The notes beneath the pieces are model-generated. The model did no database searches, was not told the DNA's origin, and saw only the letters and a program-made list of their open reading frames with translations. DNA of 64,000 bases from Symbiodinium kawagutii (Eukaryota; Sar; Dinophyceae; Suessiales; Symbiodiniaceae): assembly GCA_009767595.1 (NCBI GenBank), contig VSDK01000621.1:220424-284423 (forward strand), given 5' to 3'. The translations under genes and the position numbers were made by a program. Shown one piece after another: positions 44,152 through 55,100 of the stretch (the stretch's first letter is position 1; every line of letters begins with the position of its first letter).

Positions 44152-45110
44152 CTCGTCACGTGGAAGGTCGCTCTCAAGCAGCACGAAAAGCAGTTCGTAA
44201 GCAGATTGGTTCACTTCGCAGTTTGACTGTCCAGCCTAAAACCAGGTTGCGGTATGAAAAGGCCCGTTCAAAATTCTATGATTTTCTGAAGTTGGAAAAT
44301 ATTTCTCTCCCTCGAAAACGTGAAGCTTTGGACCCCTTGCTCGCAGAGTACATTGAACACCTTTGGCAGTCCGGAGAAGGCCGAGGTTTAGCTTCTGACA
44401 CAGTCGCTGGTTTACAAGACTTGGACCCTCGACTCAAAGGTAACCTGGCCCTTACATGGCGGTTACTGAAGACCTGGCATGTAAACGAAATACCCAATAG
44501 AGCACCGCCTTTACCGGAGGTAGCTCTACATGCCATGGTAGGATGGGCTTTGTTCCATAACCATCAACTGTTTGCTCTTAGCCTTCTCATTGGCTTTTAT
44601 GGCCTGCTATGGACTGGAGAACTCTTTGACTTAAAGGTGTCTTCAGTTTATATGAACAAACCAAACCAAGCAGCTGTAGTGTCCTTAGGCCTCACCAAAG
44701 GCGCAAAGCGCTCAGGGGCAGCTGAATCGGTCACCCTTCATGTACAGGATGTTTTGTCAAAAATTTGGACATGGAAAGGATCTTATGGCCCAAGAGATCC
44801 CCTTGTCCCCTCCACATACCAGTGGAGGAAACTTTTTGCACAGTGTCTTGAGAAACTGGAGCTTGCCCAGTTTTCTTTCCGACCTTATTCGTTGCGCCGC
44901 GGAGGCGCAACGTTTTGGTTCCATCGCCATGGGAGTTTTGATAAGCTCCTTGTCATGGGCAGATGGCAAGGGAGTCGCACGGCACGCCTGTACTTAAATG
45001 AGGGGCTGGCAATGATGGCAGAGCTCCAAATGCCAAAGGCAAAGCTCAAACCTTTTCTCGCAGTTTACCGTTCTTCGCTAGCTACGGCTTGGCCCAAAAA
45101 AAAAACTTGA
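44139..45110 (+). CDS. Tyrosine recombinase of the retroelement
   Basis: Integrates the circular DNA form in DIRS-type elements. ATG 44139 overlaps the pol stop (44149-44151) by 13 nt; an open extension to ATG 43902 exists but duplicates the pol region, so 44139 is preferred (323 aa). An SAM-like core-binding part (LTVQPKTRLRYEKARSKFYD) is followed by the catalytic part: GLLWTGELFDL where the first catalytic Arg (usual LLRTGE) is Trp (TGG 44610-44612), RPYSLRRGGATFW (Arg 44895-44897), and GRWQGSRTARLYLNEG with the Tyr nucleophile at 44991-44993. The ORF ends in a 10-A run and TGA 45108-45110. Probably inactive because of the R to W change. Confidence 0.85.
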   Translation: MGKVARHVEGRSQAARKAVRKQIGSLRSLTVQPKTRLRYEKARSKFYDFLKLENISLPRKREALDPLLAEYIEHLWQSGEGRGLASDTVAGLQDLDPRLKGNLALTWRLLKTWHVNEIPNRAPPLPEVALHAMVGWALFHNHQLFALSLLIGFYGLLWTGELFDLKVSSVYMNKPNQAAVVSLGLTKGAKRSGAAESVTLHVQDVLSKIWTWKGSYGPRDPLVPSTYQWRKLFAQCLEKLELAQFSFRPYSLRRGGATFWFHRHGSFDKLLVMGRWQGSRTARLYLNEGLAMMAELQMPKAKLKPFLAVYRSSLATAWPKKKT

Positions 45111-45206
45111 GCAAACTCGTTGAGTTGGGCAGGGGGACGTGGAGAGAAACCAACTTAAGCTGAGTTGACGTTTCCTTTTTTCGTTTTTCCGAAGTGTCAC
45201 TTTAAG

Positions 45207-45255
45207 ATGCCTTGGGCTTGGGATAGTCTCGGGTAGGCGAGACCCCAAGAGGCAT
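45207..45255 (+). other. Imperfect hairpin downstream of the recombinase
   Basis: ATGCC...CTTGGG...GTCTCG pairs with CGAGAC.CCCAAG.AGGCAT around a GGTAGG loop. It lies about 100 bp after the recombinase stop and may belong to the element's 3' terminal structure or act in RNA processing. Confidence 0.5.
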
Positions 45256-46225
45256 GAGGGGCCAGTGTTCTCCACCGGTTTGGCGTGTTGGGGTTCATTG
45301 GTTGAGGCCTCAACTGAAACTACTATGAGTGAAAGGATTTCACCTCAGGGATTTGAGTTTCCCGTGAACGTGTTTAATTTGACAACTCAGGGCTTGCAAC
45401 GCGCAGTAAAAACAAGTGAAGCTGAGTCTTTAGTAATAGTGAACCATTCAAGTTATATATAATCAGTGCACTTGGACAACAAAATCAGAGGTTGTGCAAT
45501 GATCCAAGTTGGAGGTTTGTTTTGATGCTGCCAATGCTGGCGCATTTTTCGCGCGCCGCTTCAAAGCGGCAAAGATCGGCCGGCACTGCGTTTGTGCCAC
45601 AATACCACACGGTCCGTACCGTATTTGCTTGAGTGTGTTTCTTTAAGGCGTTGAGACCGGTCATATTTGCACATTGTAGTGATAGATAATTCATACTAAA
45701 GTGATTTGATGGCCTTTGAATCTCGGAGTGGGTAGGGCGAATCCATAGCTTTTGCATGCTTTTGCCCAAGCAAAAGAGATGATTTGATGGACACAGTCAT
45801 TCCATTTGTTCCTCAATTGTTTTAGGTTCTTGTTGTCGCGGCAGTTTTGTCGTGTCACACGATGCCCTAGCGGATTCCTGGCACCCCCCGAGCTACGCCC
45901 GGGCTTGGACGTGCAACTGTGATGAAGTCCCACGAAACCAGTGAAGCAAATACAGATGCAGTGACAGGTGGATTGCACCCGCATTGCTTTGGATCCGCGT
46001 TTTAAGAACATGGAGGGTTCTATTGGTGCCGGGCTTAGCATGCAAAATGGACAAACATCGATTTGGAGAAGTCTCACCTCACAATCATCCAACTGAATCT
46101 CTATGCGAATCTCACTAGCTGAGCCTTACGGAAGCACTGTATACATCTGTATACTGCATGAGTTCCTTCAGGTGCAGTTTATTACAACTTTCCGCATGCA
46201 GGAGCTGCTTGGGCCCGGCGCTTAG
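45256..46225. other. Right flank of the retroelement, no supported gene
   Basis: The element must end somewhere here. A CAAGAGG/CCTCA-rich stretch continues to about 45420. No exon recognised. Confidence 0.4.
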
Positions 46226-46934
46226 ATGCTGGTAGCATTTGGCTGCCTTGCCTTCTGCAGAAGTCCCTGTGCTGAGGTGGATTTGCAACCTGGACAGGGG
46301 CACGTCACTGGCTTCTATGTCACTTGCCAAGTCAAAACTCTGACACATGAACTTACTGATGTGTTTCTAAGTTTCTATGTTCTTGTCTTTCCATGTGTTT
46401 CCATGTGTTTCCATGTGCTTCCTGCTTTGCAGCTTCCAATTGGCACTCGCAAACTGGTGATATCCCGGGTGCTGTGCCGTCGCGCCATACAGGATAGCCA
46501 TCCAATCGTCAACTGGCGGCATGAGAACCTCATGCGATTGTTCCTTTCCTGAAGCAATTGGTGGCGACAAAATTGTGGCAAGAAGTTTCGCAAGAAGTGT
46601 CGCAAGAAGTGTGGCTTGTGCTTCCAAGCGATTCCAAGCACTTGCCCCGCCGGGCTGCAGGCAACGAGGCACAACAGGGCCAAGTGCAAGCCGTTGCAGT
46701 CCACGATGCTTTGCTCCGCTGAGGTTCTTTCGGAACCTTCGTTACTTTGTGAAGCCCCGGGGCCTTGTGAAGATTGCATCCAACATGGGCGCCGTGGGCG
46801 TACGCTTCTCCTACATCATGGGTGCCTTGGTGGCACGGCACCGCAGCGTAGACCGAAATCCACGCAGCGCTGCACATCACCCAGGCTCTGCGGAGCAGAA
46901 TGAGTTCCAGCCGCTTGGACACAGAGAACCGTAA
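46226..46934 (+). CDS. Unidentified multi-exon gene candidate
   Basis: Pieces: ~46277-46330 (EVDLQPGQGHVTGFYVTCQ), ~46432-46490 after TTTGCAG (LPIGTRKLVISRVLCRRAIQ) and ~46722-46934 (FRNLRYFVKPRGLVKIASNM, then GALVARHRSVDRNPRS, TAA 46932-46934). The middle holds a CAAGAAGTGTCG tandem repeat at 46571-46615. No family recognised; the long - strand frames here are shadows. Confidence 0.35.
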
Positions 46935-47110
46935 GACTGTGATTTGCCGAATTTTCGGAGCGGATTCAACATGTATAGATATGTATAGAATATTATAGAA
47001 TGATCAGTTTCACTTCACCTATTCCGAATCGGATTCCTAAAAGAAAGTAAAGAAATAAAAATCGATAATCTGTGATTTTTGGTGCCGGGGGTTCCACCGA
47101 CTTCCGCAGC

Positions 47111-47151
47111 AAACGGCTTGCAGCCAACGGCTTGCAGCCAACGGCTTGCAG
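47111..47151. repeat. 15-bp tandem repeat CGGCTTGCAGCCAAC
   Basis: 2.7 exact copies. Confidence 0.9.
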
Positions 47152-47407
47152 GCATGTGGAGACGTTGCCATTCTTGGAATGGTCGCAGCGGCCTCAGGTC
47201 ATTGATTTAGGTCGAAATTCTTGGCCAAATGATGCCAACAGATGCCAACTGAATAGGTCCTTAATTGTGGGATTTGATGATGGAAAGATGATAGATGATT
47301 TCAGATGCATCGGATTTCTATGTTCAGAAGATACTTTGAACAGATCTAAATGGACGGAGGCATTGGTAGTAGAATCGAATCCATGTCTATTTCTGAATCT
47401 ATCTATC

Positions 47408-47452
47408 TCCCTCCCTCCCTCTCTCCCTCTATCTCTCTCTCTCTCTCTCTCT
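47408..47452. repeat. CT microsatellite
   Basis: TCCC repeats followed by a pure (CT)n tract. Confidence 0.9.
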
Positions 47453-47536
47453 AAAAACACAGCCATATTTCGAAGACTTCAACCACTTCATTGCGTCTTG
47501 GATGGTCACTGAGGCTCCATCGTTATGGTCGTGCAT

Positions 47537-47695
47537 ATGGCGACCGTCGAGACAAGAAGAAACGACCGGGAGATGGACAAGGAGACTCCGCTGCTTCACA
47601 CTAGAACTCATGCTGCCCCCAGTGCTGCCGCGCAGTGGCTTCCAGGCTACAATGCGCAAAAGGCTGAGTCTGACATGGTCTATACCTTCGAGTGA
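47537..47695 (+). CDS. Short ORF, 52 aa
   Basis: ATG 47537 to TGA 47693-47695: MATVETRRNDREMDKETPLL then THAAPSAAAQWLPGYNAQKA. Protein-like but with no known family. It may be the 5' exon of a gene; an overlapping frame crosses a GTGAGTGG donor at 47721. Confidence 0.35.
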   Translation: MATVETRRNDREMDKETPLLHTRTHAAPSAAAQWLPGYNAQKAESDMVYTFE

Positions 47696-48239
47696 CACCC
47701 TTAAAAAGACATTCAAAGATGGTGAGTGGAAAGACGTGAAGCACGTGGCATTTAAAAGTCCTGGGCTGCGGCAGGTACCGGCCCTCTGGAAATGATCTGC
47801 CGCCCCAAGAGATCAAGTTGCCACCTACATTCCAAACAATCATAGGTGGGAGAAGACGTGAGAAGTGCGCCCTCAGATGAAATCAGAACTGCATCTGTTC
47901 GCAGCAAGGATGCAATGATGGTCCTTTCAAGAACTTGGACCACAATTCGAGCATGGCGCTCGCCAGGCAGATCATAAATGCCTTGCAACACAAACCAATG
48001 CAAACACCAGCCGAACATGCCTTGTTCAGACAAAAAACATATGCATCAATCATACAGGGTATCACAGTATCATTCAAAACCAATGATTTGCAACAGATGT
48101 TGCGAGCTTTCATGAAGATGTTTGTGGCAGGCAGCTACACGAACGTTTCATCAAGGAAGTGTCAGGTACGCACGTGGGTTGAGCTGCTGGCCTGCAAAAA
48201 GGCAGGGATGACCACATTTACATACAAAGCACCTCAAAT

Positions 48240-48322
48240 TGGTTCTTAAAATAGCGAACATTGTTTTAAACCCAAAAAAAGGACTAATATTGGATGATTT
48301 ACGGGTCCTATTTTGAGAAACA
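48240..48322. mobile_element. Family A element, diverged copy A18
   Basis: GTTCTTAAAATAGCGAAC to GGGTCCTATTTTGAGAAACA with TTGGATGATTTACG. Confidence 0.5.
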
Positions 48323-48645
48323 TTCAAACGAACACTCAAACCTCAAATCAATTTGATTCCTTTATCACACACTCAGGAGTGCGATGTCTCTTGAGCTCGT
48401 GTTGAAGTTGTGGTCCACTCTGCGCAAGCTTAGGTTTGCACATGTGAGGGTTCTGAGCTGGTGCTGGAGTGGATCTGTTGTGCCATGTAGAAAACAATGC
48501 AGCCGTCAGATTGATGATTGTGGGGGGGGGCAGGGCGGCCACGAAAATCATGCACTCGGATGCACTCCGATTCAATCAACTGTCTGAAAATCTTGGTTCA
48601 AGCGTGGGCGTTGACTGAGTAGTTTGAACGATTCTCAAGCTGAAC

Positions 48646-48875
48646 ATGGCAGATCAATTGACTCAAGCTCAGCTCATTTGTCCATAGTTGCACCATTGTT
48701 GGTTTCACCTGAAACCGAACAAAAGCCAAACCTGAGGACAGAGGAGCAGATTGCTGAATTCCGCGAAGCCTTCCTTCTATTTTCCGAGGGTGAACAGGGT
48801 GAACATTTGACGGAAGAAGAATTGGAAGAACTGCGAGAGTGGAAGGCACAAGAGACGCATCAAGTGGAATCCTAG
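48646..48875 (+). CDS. Calmodulin-like protein, N-terminal part, with a GA-AG intron
   Basis: ATG 48646 starts MADQL, the exact calmodulin N-terminus; the next codons of that frame run to a stop. Exon 2 starts at 48737 and reads TEEQIAEFREAFLLF, the continuation of calmodulin helix A. Splicing from GACTCA (48660) to CCTGAG (48736) restores frame and gives MADQLTEEQIAEFREAF. This implies a 77-bp intron with a GA donor, a type reported in dinoflagellates. After helix A the sequence SEGEQGEHLTEEEL replaces the first EF-hand loop: Gly-6 and Glu-12 remain but the liganding Asp residues are gone. The frame ends at TAG 48873-48875. Either a divergent calmodulin relative or a decayed copy; the other EF hands were not found. 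Confidence 0.6.
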
Positions 48876-48909
48876 GACCCCTGGGACAGTGTTTCTTCAT
48901 GATGCAGGG

Positions 48910-49110
48910 AATGCAGAGTGATGCAGCGTGTTGGGTGCCGATGTTTGCCGCTCGAAGTTCACTTCTGAGGCGCACTGTGAAGAGCTTCGTTCTGCTTGGG
49001 ACGAAGAAGATTCTCTGGTGCGACAGCTGCAACAGCTGCATGGCAGCGGTGCAAGACTCCTGGGAGAGAGCGAGGACAGCGGCTCGGAGAGCTTCGCTGG
49101 TCACAACACC
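48910..49110 (+). CDS. Candidate exon upstream of the VIT-VWA gene
   Basis: A frame reads VCRSKFTSEAHCEELRSAWD then EEDSLVRQLQQLHGSGARLL and a Ser/Glu/Gly tail. It may be an N-terminal exon of the VIT-VWA gene or part of the calmodulin-like gene. Confidence 0.3.
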
Positions 49111-49196
49111 TTCTTAACCATGGTTGATTTCATCCCTGTAAACCATTGTAAACTTGTCACAAGTGTCCTTCCCATGTTCCTATGGCTTCGCTGCAG

Positions 49197-52100
49197 GACG
49201 CGCCGGTTGTTGCTCCCTTGACCTCAATGGAGGTGAAGCTGGAGGCCAGGTGGGCGAGCAGCACGAAGATCTACAGATTTGGAAGGTCCAAGCCTTGCCA
49301 ACGGCAAGCAGATCTATGCACGATGTTTTCTGATGTGGTGCTTTCTCAAAATAGGGGGCCCAAAAAATAGCTGGTTTATTACTATAGATATCTATAAATG
49401 ACTATTAATGGATGATTTGGGGGTACCCCTATTTTGAGAAACCACCATGTTTTCTCACGTTTTCCTCAGTCCAGGGATGTCCAGAGAATATCTTCTGGAC
49501 ATCATCGACTCCCATGCTGCATAGCACTGGGCTGGATCTCCCCCCCAGAAATCACATGCAATCACTGCAATCATTTTCAATCATGAATAGATGATGGTTT
49601 CTCAAAATAGGCAACCCCCCAAACATCAATGGTTTACTAGTGGAAATAGGTGATAGAATGATTTGGGGGGTACTCCTATTTTGAGAAACCACCATACTAT
49701 CATGATACTATGAAAGCCATCGTCATTCTCGCCATCAGTATCACCAAAGCACCTCAATGATATCTGCATAGCAGTAATGGATACTATATGAGCAGCCATC
49801 ATCACTATCATCATCGTCGTCATCATCAATGATGACCATGTTTTGTATCATGTTCGTTGTGGTCATCAGATCATTTTCTGCCACAGCCTGACGGTTATCA
49901 TTTTACTTTTATCACGAAAACTCTCATTTAGCAGAAGTTGCTTTGGTAAGGACTTTGGCAGGGACTGGACTCTCCGAAACCCACAAGCCTTCGTATCACA
50001 AAAACGATTTCCCTCCAAGGTCCCCCGCGCGGTCTTCCGATTGCCATGGTTTTCGTCACCTCAGTGTCTAAGCAACGCACCCCACGGGTTGTCTCCTTGC
50101 AGTGGCCAGCTCCTTTGGCCAGCCAAGCCAGATTTCATCACCTGGAGCTAGATAAGGCTAAAGGCTAGGCCAGATTCATCTAGATTCTTGAAGGCTCCTT
50201 AGATCCAACGGCCGACTGCAATCCCTTGACAGGTCCTGGATATTGCTGTGTCGGTGCGATTTACTCAGCACTTCGTGAATCCAACTGAAGCAGCTGGGAC
50301 GCAAGTGAGGCAAGTGACACATTGAAAACGACATAAAGATACATAAAGCGAATCACAAAGCGAACCACAAAGTGAATCACTTCGACTGGGTATCCTTGTT
50401 GGAAAAGCCTCTAGGAAATCAATGCCAGGGATGGCAGCGTTCTCTTTTCAGACACATTTTTTTACACTTTAAGACACATTTCAAGTTTCTATGCATCTCT
50501 GTAAAGTTTCAGTTGAAATGTTTAAGCAACATGTTTTTTCAGTCATTTCCAGTGTGCAGACGATGCGGTGGATACCATACCCTGTGAGTCTGATGAATTA
50601 TCGTGCCATGTGTTGCTGTTTCCATTTGTTCCCTCAAGAAAAGGAATGGATACAACAATTTTTAGCATACAACAATTTTTAGCAAATTAATCTCAAAATA
50701 GCAAATTCATACAACATCTTGATTTTAACTCTATCAAATTCATCTTAGTTTATTTGAATTCCCTTTTCTAAGGGTTGATAGGCGTGGGATCGCTGATCTG
50801 CGCTACTCCCAGGGCTTCTTGGATCTGACCTATGCATTTCCGGTGCTGCCAAGTGCGAGCGTCACACATTTGGATGCCCACCTCGAGAAAGGACGAGTCA
50901 TTGCAACTTGCCAGAAGTTTTCGGCTTTGAGATTTCGATGTTGACACAGAGTAACTCTTCAATGTATAGATTTAACATGATTTAACTATATTTAACATAT
51001 AGAGTTTTTCTTTGACTTATTTGTTTTTATGTTGATATATTGATTTTACGCAGGGTTCACTCTCCTCGTGAAGAGTTCCCAGCTGGGCAGTCCCGTACTT
51101 GGCAGGTGGGGCACGTCGTTGAAAAGCAAGCTGCTCGAGAGCAGTTCCAGACGGCACAGATGGAACGAAAGGCGCAGCGGCGCAGCCGCCTGTAGCGCCT
51201 CGTGATTTGCAACACTTTCCTAAGGGATTTCCATCATTTTCTGGCGAGTTGAGTCCATATTTATCAACCAACGTTCATGGGGGATAAATTCACCAACAAT
51301 TTCACAGGGAAAACAATGGTTCATGATGGTTTTTGACCCAAAGAAATATGTATTTCCGTTGCTATTTTTGAGAGGTCATCACACCGCACCATGTTGCAAA
51401 ACATTCAAGAATCAACGTGCCTTTTCTTAGCTGCTGAATTCATGACTAAAAGGAACTGTTTTCGCAGTTTATTTCTCTTTGAGTGGGATTGTAGTCATGA
51501 TAATGTGATGTTCACAGTTCCTTTCTCTTTGAGTGGGATTGTAGTCATGATAATGTCATGTTCACAGTTCCTTCCTCTTTGAGTGGGATTGTAGTCATGA
51601 TAATGTCATGTTCACAGTTCCTTTCTCTTTGAGTGGGATTGTAGTCATGATAATGTGATGTTCACAGTTCCTTTCTCTTTGAGTGGGATTGTAGTCATGA
51701 CAATGTGATGTTCACAGTTCCTTTCTCTTTGAGTGGGATTGTAGTCATGATAATGTGATGTTCACAGTTCCTTTCTCTTTGAGTGGGATTGTAGTCATGA
51801 CAATGTGATGTTCACAGTTCCTTTCTCTTTGAGTGGGATTGTAGTCATGATAATGTGATGTTCACAGTTCCTTTCTCTTTGAGTGGGATTGTAGTCATGA
51901 TAATGTGATGTTCACAGTTCCTTTCTCTTTGAGTGGGATTGTAGTCATGACAATGTGATGTTCACAGTTCCTTTCTCTTTGAGTGGGATTGTAGTCATGA
52001 TAATGTGATGTTCACAGTTCCTTTCTCTTTGAGTGGGATTGTAGTCATGACAATGTGATGTTCACAGTTCCTTTCTCTTTGAGTGGGATTGTAGTCATGA

Positions 52101-55100
52101 TAATGTGATGTTCACAGTTCCTTTCTCTTTGAGTGGGATGGTAGTCATGATAATGTGATGTTCACAGTTCCTTTCTCTTTGAGTGGGATTGTAGTCATGA
52201 TAATGTCATGTTCACAGTTCCTTTCTCTTTGAGTGGGATTGTAGTCATGACAATGTGATGTTCACAGTTCCTTTCTCTTTGAGTGGGATTGTAGTCATGA
52301 TAATGTGATGTTCACAGTTCCTTTCTCTTTGAGTGGGATTGTAGTCATGACAATGTGATGTTCACAGTTCCTTTCTCTTTGAGTGGGATTGTAGTCATGA
52401 TAATGTGATGTTCACAGTTCCTTTCTCTTTGAGTGGGATGGTAGTCATGATAATGTGATGTTCACAGTTCCTTTCTCTTTGAGTGGGATTGTAGTCATGA
52501 TAATGTGATGTTCACAGTTCCTTTCTCTTTGAGTGGGATTGTAGTCATGACAATGTGATGTTCACAGTTCCTTTCTCTTTGAGTGGGATTGTAGTCATGA
52601 TAATGTGATGTTCACAGTTCCTTTCTCTTTGAGTGGGATTGTAGTCATGATAATGTCATGTTCACAGTTCCTTTCCCTTTGAGTGGGATTGTAGTCATGA
52701 TAATGTCATGTTCACAGTCCCTTTCTCTTTGAGTGGGATGCAGATCTATGTACCCTCTGGTAAACCAACAAGGCAATGGAAAATCCACCATTGATTGGTG
52801 CTTTCCCAGGGTTTCACTATAAAATATGGAAAAAATCCGTGCTTAAGATCCGTTGCCAGGTTAGTTTCCCGGGGGGTAGTCATGGCAATGAAACCTCCCC
52901 ATGTAGTCATGGCCACTGTCATGATATGTCATGGTCCTTGGTTTCACCTCAGGCCGCAGCTCTCTTGGAGAAAGCTGCTGGAGATTTGATGCGGCTGAAA
53001 CTGGGCCGAGTCGGTCCCAAGGAGACCATCGTCGTAAACCTGGAAATGACCATGGAGCTGCAGAATCAGAGTGGCCCCTTGGAACTGCCAAGCTGTGAAG
53101 TCTTCGGATTTCATGTGGTTTTCCGCTGGTGTTTGATGAGTCCAACAGGGCATGAGCAGATTTCAGGTGGTTTCTCCTTAAGTTTTACGAAAACAGTTGT
53201 TCATCAAGCTTGGTGATTGCTGAATCAGATCTGTCGCTGCCAAGATGGTCAGCTCCGAGTGGCCTTGCCGATGATAGTGGATCAGCGCTATCCATTGGGC
53301 AACTTCTGGACTGCTGACGCGCAGGAGGATCGGCTTTGGTGCGGTGGGACATTCGCTTAGTGCTTTGAGCAGTCAGGAGGAGGAACGTTTCATAGCATGT
53401 AGTGACAGTGCAGTCTATGAAAACATGCCGTCTATTTCACAATTGTTTTCATCCTATATGACTGATACACTTCCGATTTCAAAGGCGATATACATATTGA
53501 TATTGATGTAGATATATATATATATATATTCATTGCATAGAGATATAAAGAGTATCTACATGTACATACAATACATATTACATGGCATGTGTCACCGTGT
53601 GTGTGTGTCACCGTGTGTGTGTGTGTGTAGTGAGATACGACCGTTCCTGGCTTCACATGTCACCCAGGAGTTCGTGGCTACGATGGAAGCGGCACAAGGT
53701 CCCGGCTCTGGAAACTTCAGCTTCGATGCTCAGGCGATGCAGAAGTCACCAACAGGTCATGCTGTCACCGTTTCAACGACTTGGGGGGTTCTTGCCATGG
53801 GGGTACCCCCAAAATGGTTGGTATGACTGTTAATGGTACATAACTCGATGATTTGGGGGCACCTCTATTTTGAGAAAACACCAAGCAGGGGCGCTTCTAC
53901 CTAGCCGTGAAAGCGTGCAAGTACGATGTAGACAACCAGTTTTGGGCCTGCACTCCTGAATCATTCCACCAGCGAATCGAGAAAGTCGTTTTTGCTCCAA
54001 TATACTGAAAATTGCCTGCTAAACCTGTTCTAAACACCCTCTCATCACCCTCTCAGTGAACCGTTCCACCGTCAACGCGATTTTCCGATCTTCGGTCTCT
54101 TATTGTAGATCCCTAGGAAGCATTTGTACGATCCTTAGTACTTTCCTTTTACCCCTTTCCACAGTACAAACCTCCATATTATAGCCTCATCATGTCCTTT
54201 GCTGTATTGCACATACCACATCAGCTGTGTTGGAAGGTGCAGATGCCGAGCACGTTGCTGCAGATGTGCAGTCCTAGTCACCCAGAGATGGAGTGCCAGA
54301 TTGAAGGGGACAAGGCAAGAGTTTGCTGCGGCTTGTAGCCTTCAGCTTATGATGTTTGTCAGAAAGATGTTTGCCTTGGAAGTGGATGAACTACTGCTGT
54401 AGATGAAATCCTAGATGAAGTCCTAGATGAGCTCCTCAGGTTCTAAGTTCCACTAGTTTCAGAGATTTTGAGACCTCATCCAGCTTCGCAGGCAGTAGCA
54501 CACATGGCTTTGATGACGATGCCGGACCGCGAGATTGTCCTCTCTTTGGAGATGCGTGAGCCCTTGGCTCCACGCTGTTGGATGCAACCTGTTGACGAGG
54601 CGCCGATGGCAGCTGGCAGCATTTCGTTGTGTCACTTGACCATTGGACTTCGATGCAATTTTCAGCAAGGGCTCCAGGGTCGGCTCATTCGATAGACATT
54701 GATACAAGTGGCATCAAGTGGCCAAGACCTCTTCATAGTAATGTTTGGTGGATACCTCCGTGAGATAAGAGACCCCGGGATGGTAACGATTGCAGGGCGT
54801 TAATCGCAATCTGTCCACCCACACGCAGGACACCTCCTTGTTGTACGCTGTGCTCTATCCTGAGGACGGGGTTGATGCAAAACTAGATCAGAGCTGTGAA
54901 ACCAGATTGAAACCAGCGACTGTACTGTCATTTCATTGGTTTGAGAGGAAGAGTCAAAACTAGTTGCACGATGTTGCATGGCTTTTAGATGTCTTCCAGT
55001 CCTTTGGTTCTTAGAGGCAGTGGCTGTAGATATCCAATTACTTGTGGCGAGTAGCTTGGCAAGTGCCCCTGGGTCTGAAATACACCCTGCTCTGCGGTAG

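Larger units (their letters stand above)
37950..45460 (+). mobile_element. DIRS-like tyrosine-recombinase retroelement carrying a cytosine methyltransferase
   Basis: Gene order gag-like, RT, RNase H with internal methyltransferase, tyrosine recombinase. There is no aspartic protease or DDE integrase, and the recombinase ORF overlaps the end of pol as in DIRS elements. It is more GC-rich and far more continuous than the host genes around it. The termini were not found: no long direct repeats were seen, and the inverted or split repeats expected for DIRS could not be identified by eye. The limits given are approximate. Methyltransferase-bearing retrotransposons have been reported in Symbiodinium-type dinoflagellates and charophyte algae. 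Confidence 0.85.

Noticed and set aside
50762..50962. - strand frame of 64 codons
   Set aside because: Antisense to the VIT exon at 50813-50896, which fits the family on the + strand.
51464..52738. Regular repeats suggesting a CRISPR array
   Set aside because: Units are directly adjacent with no unique spacers, and the context is a eukaryotic intron; it is a satellite.
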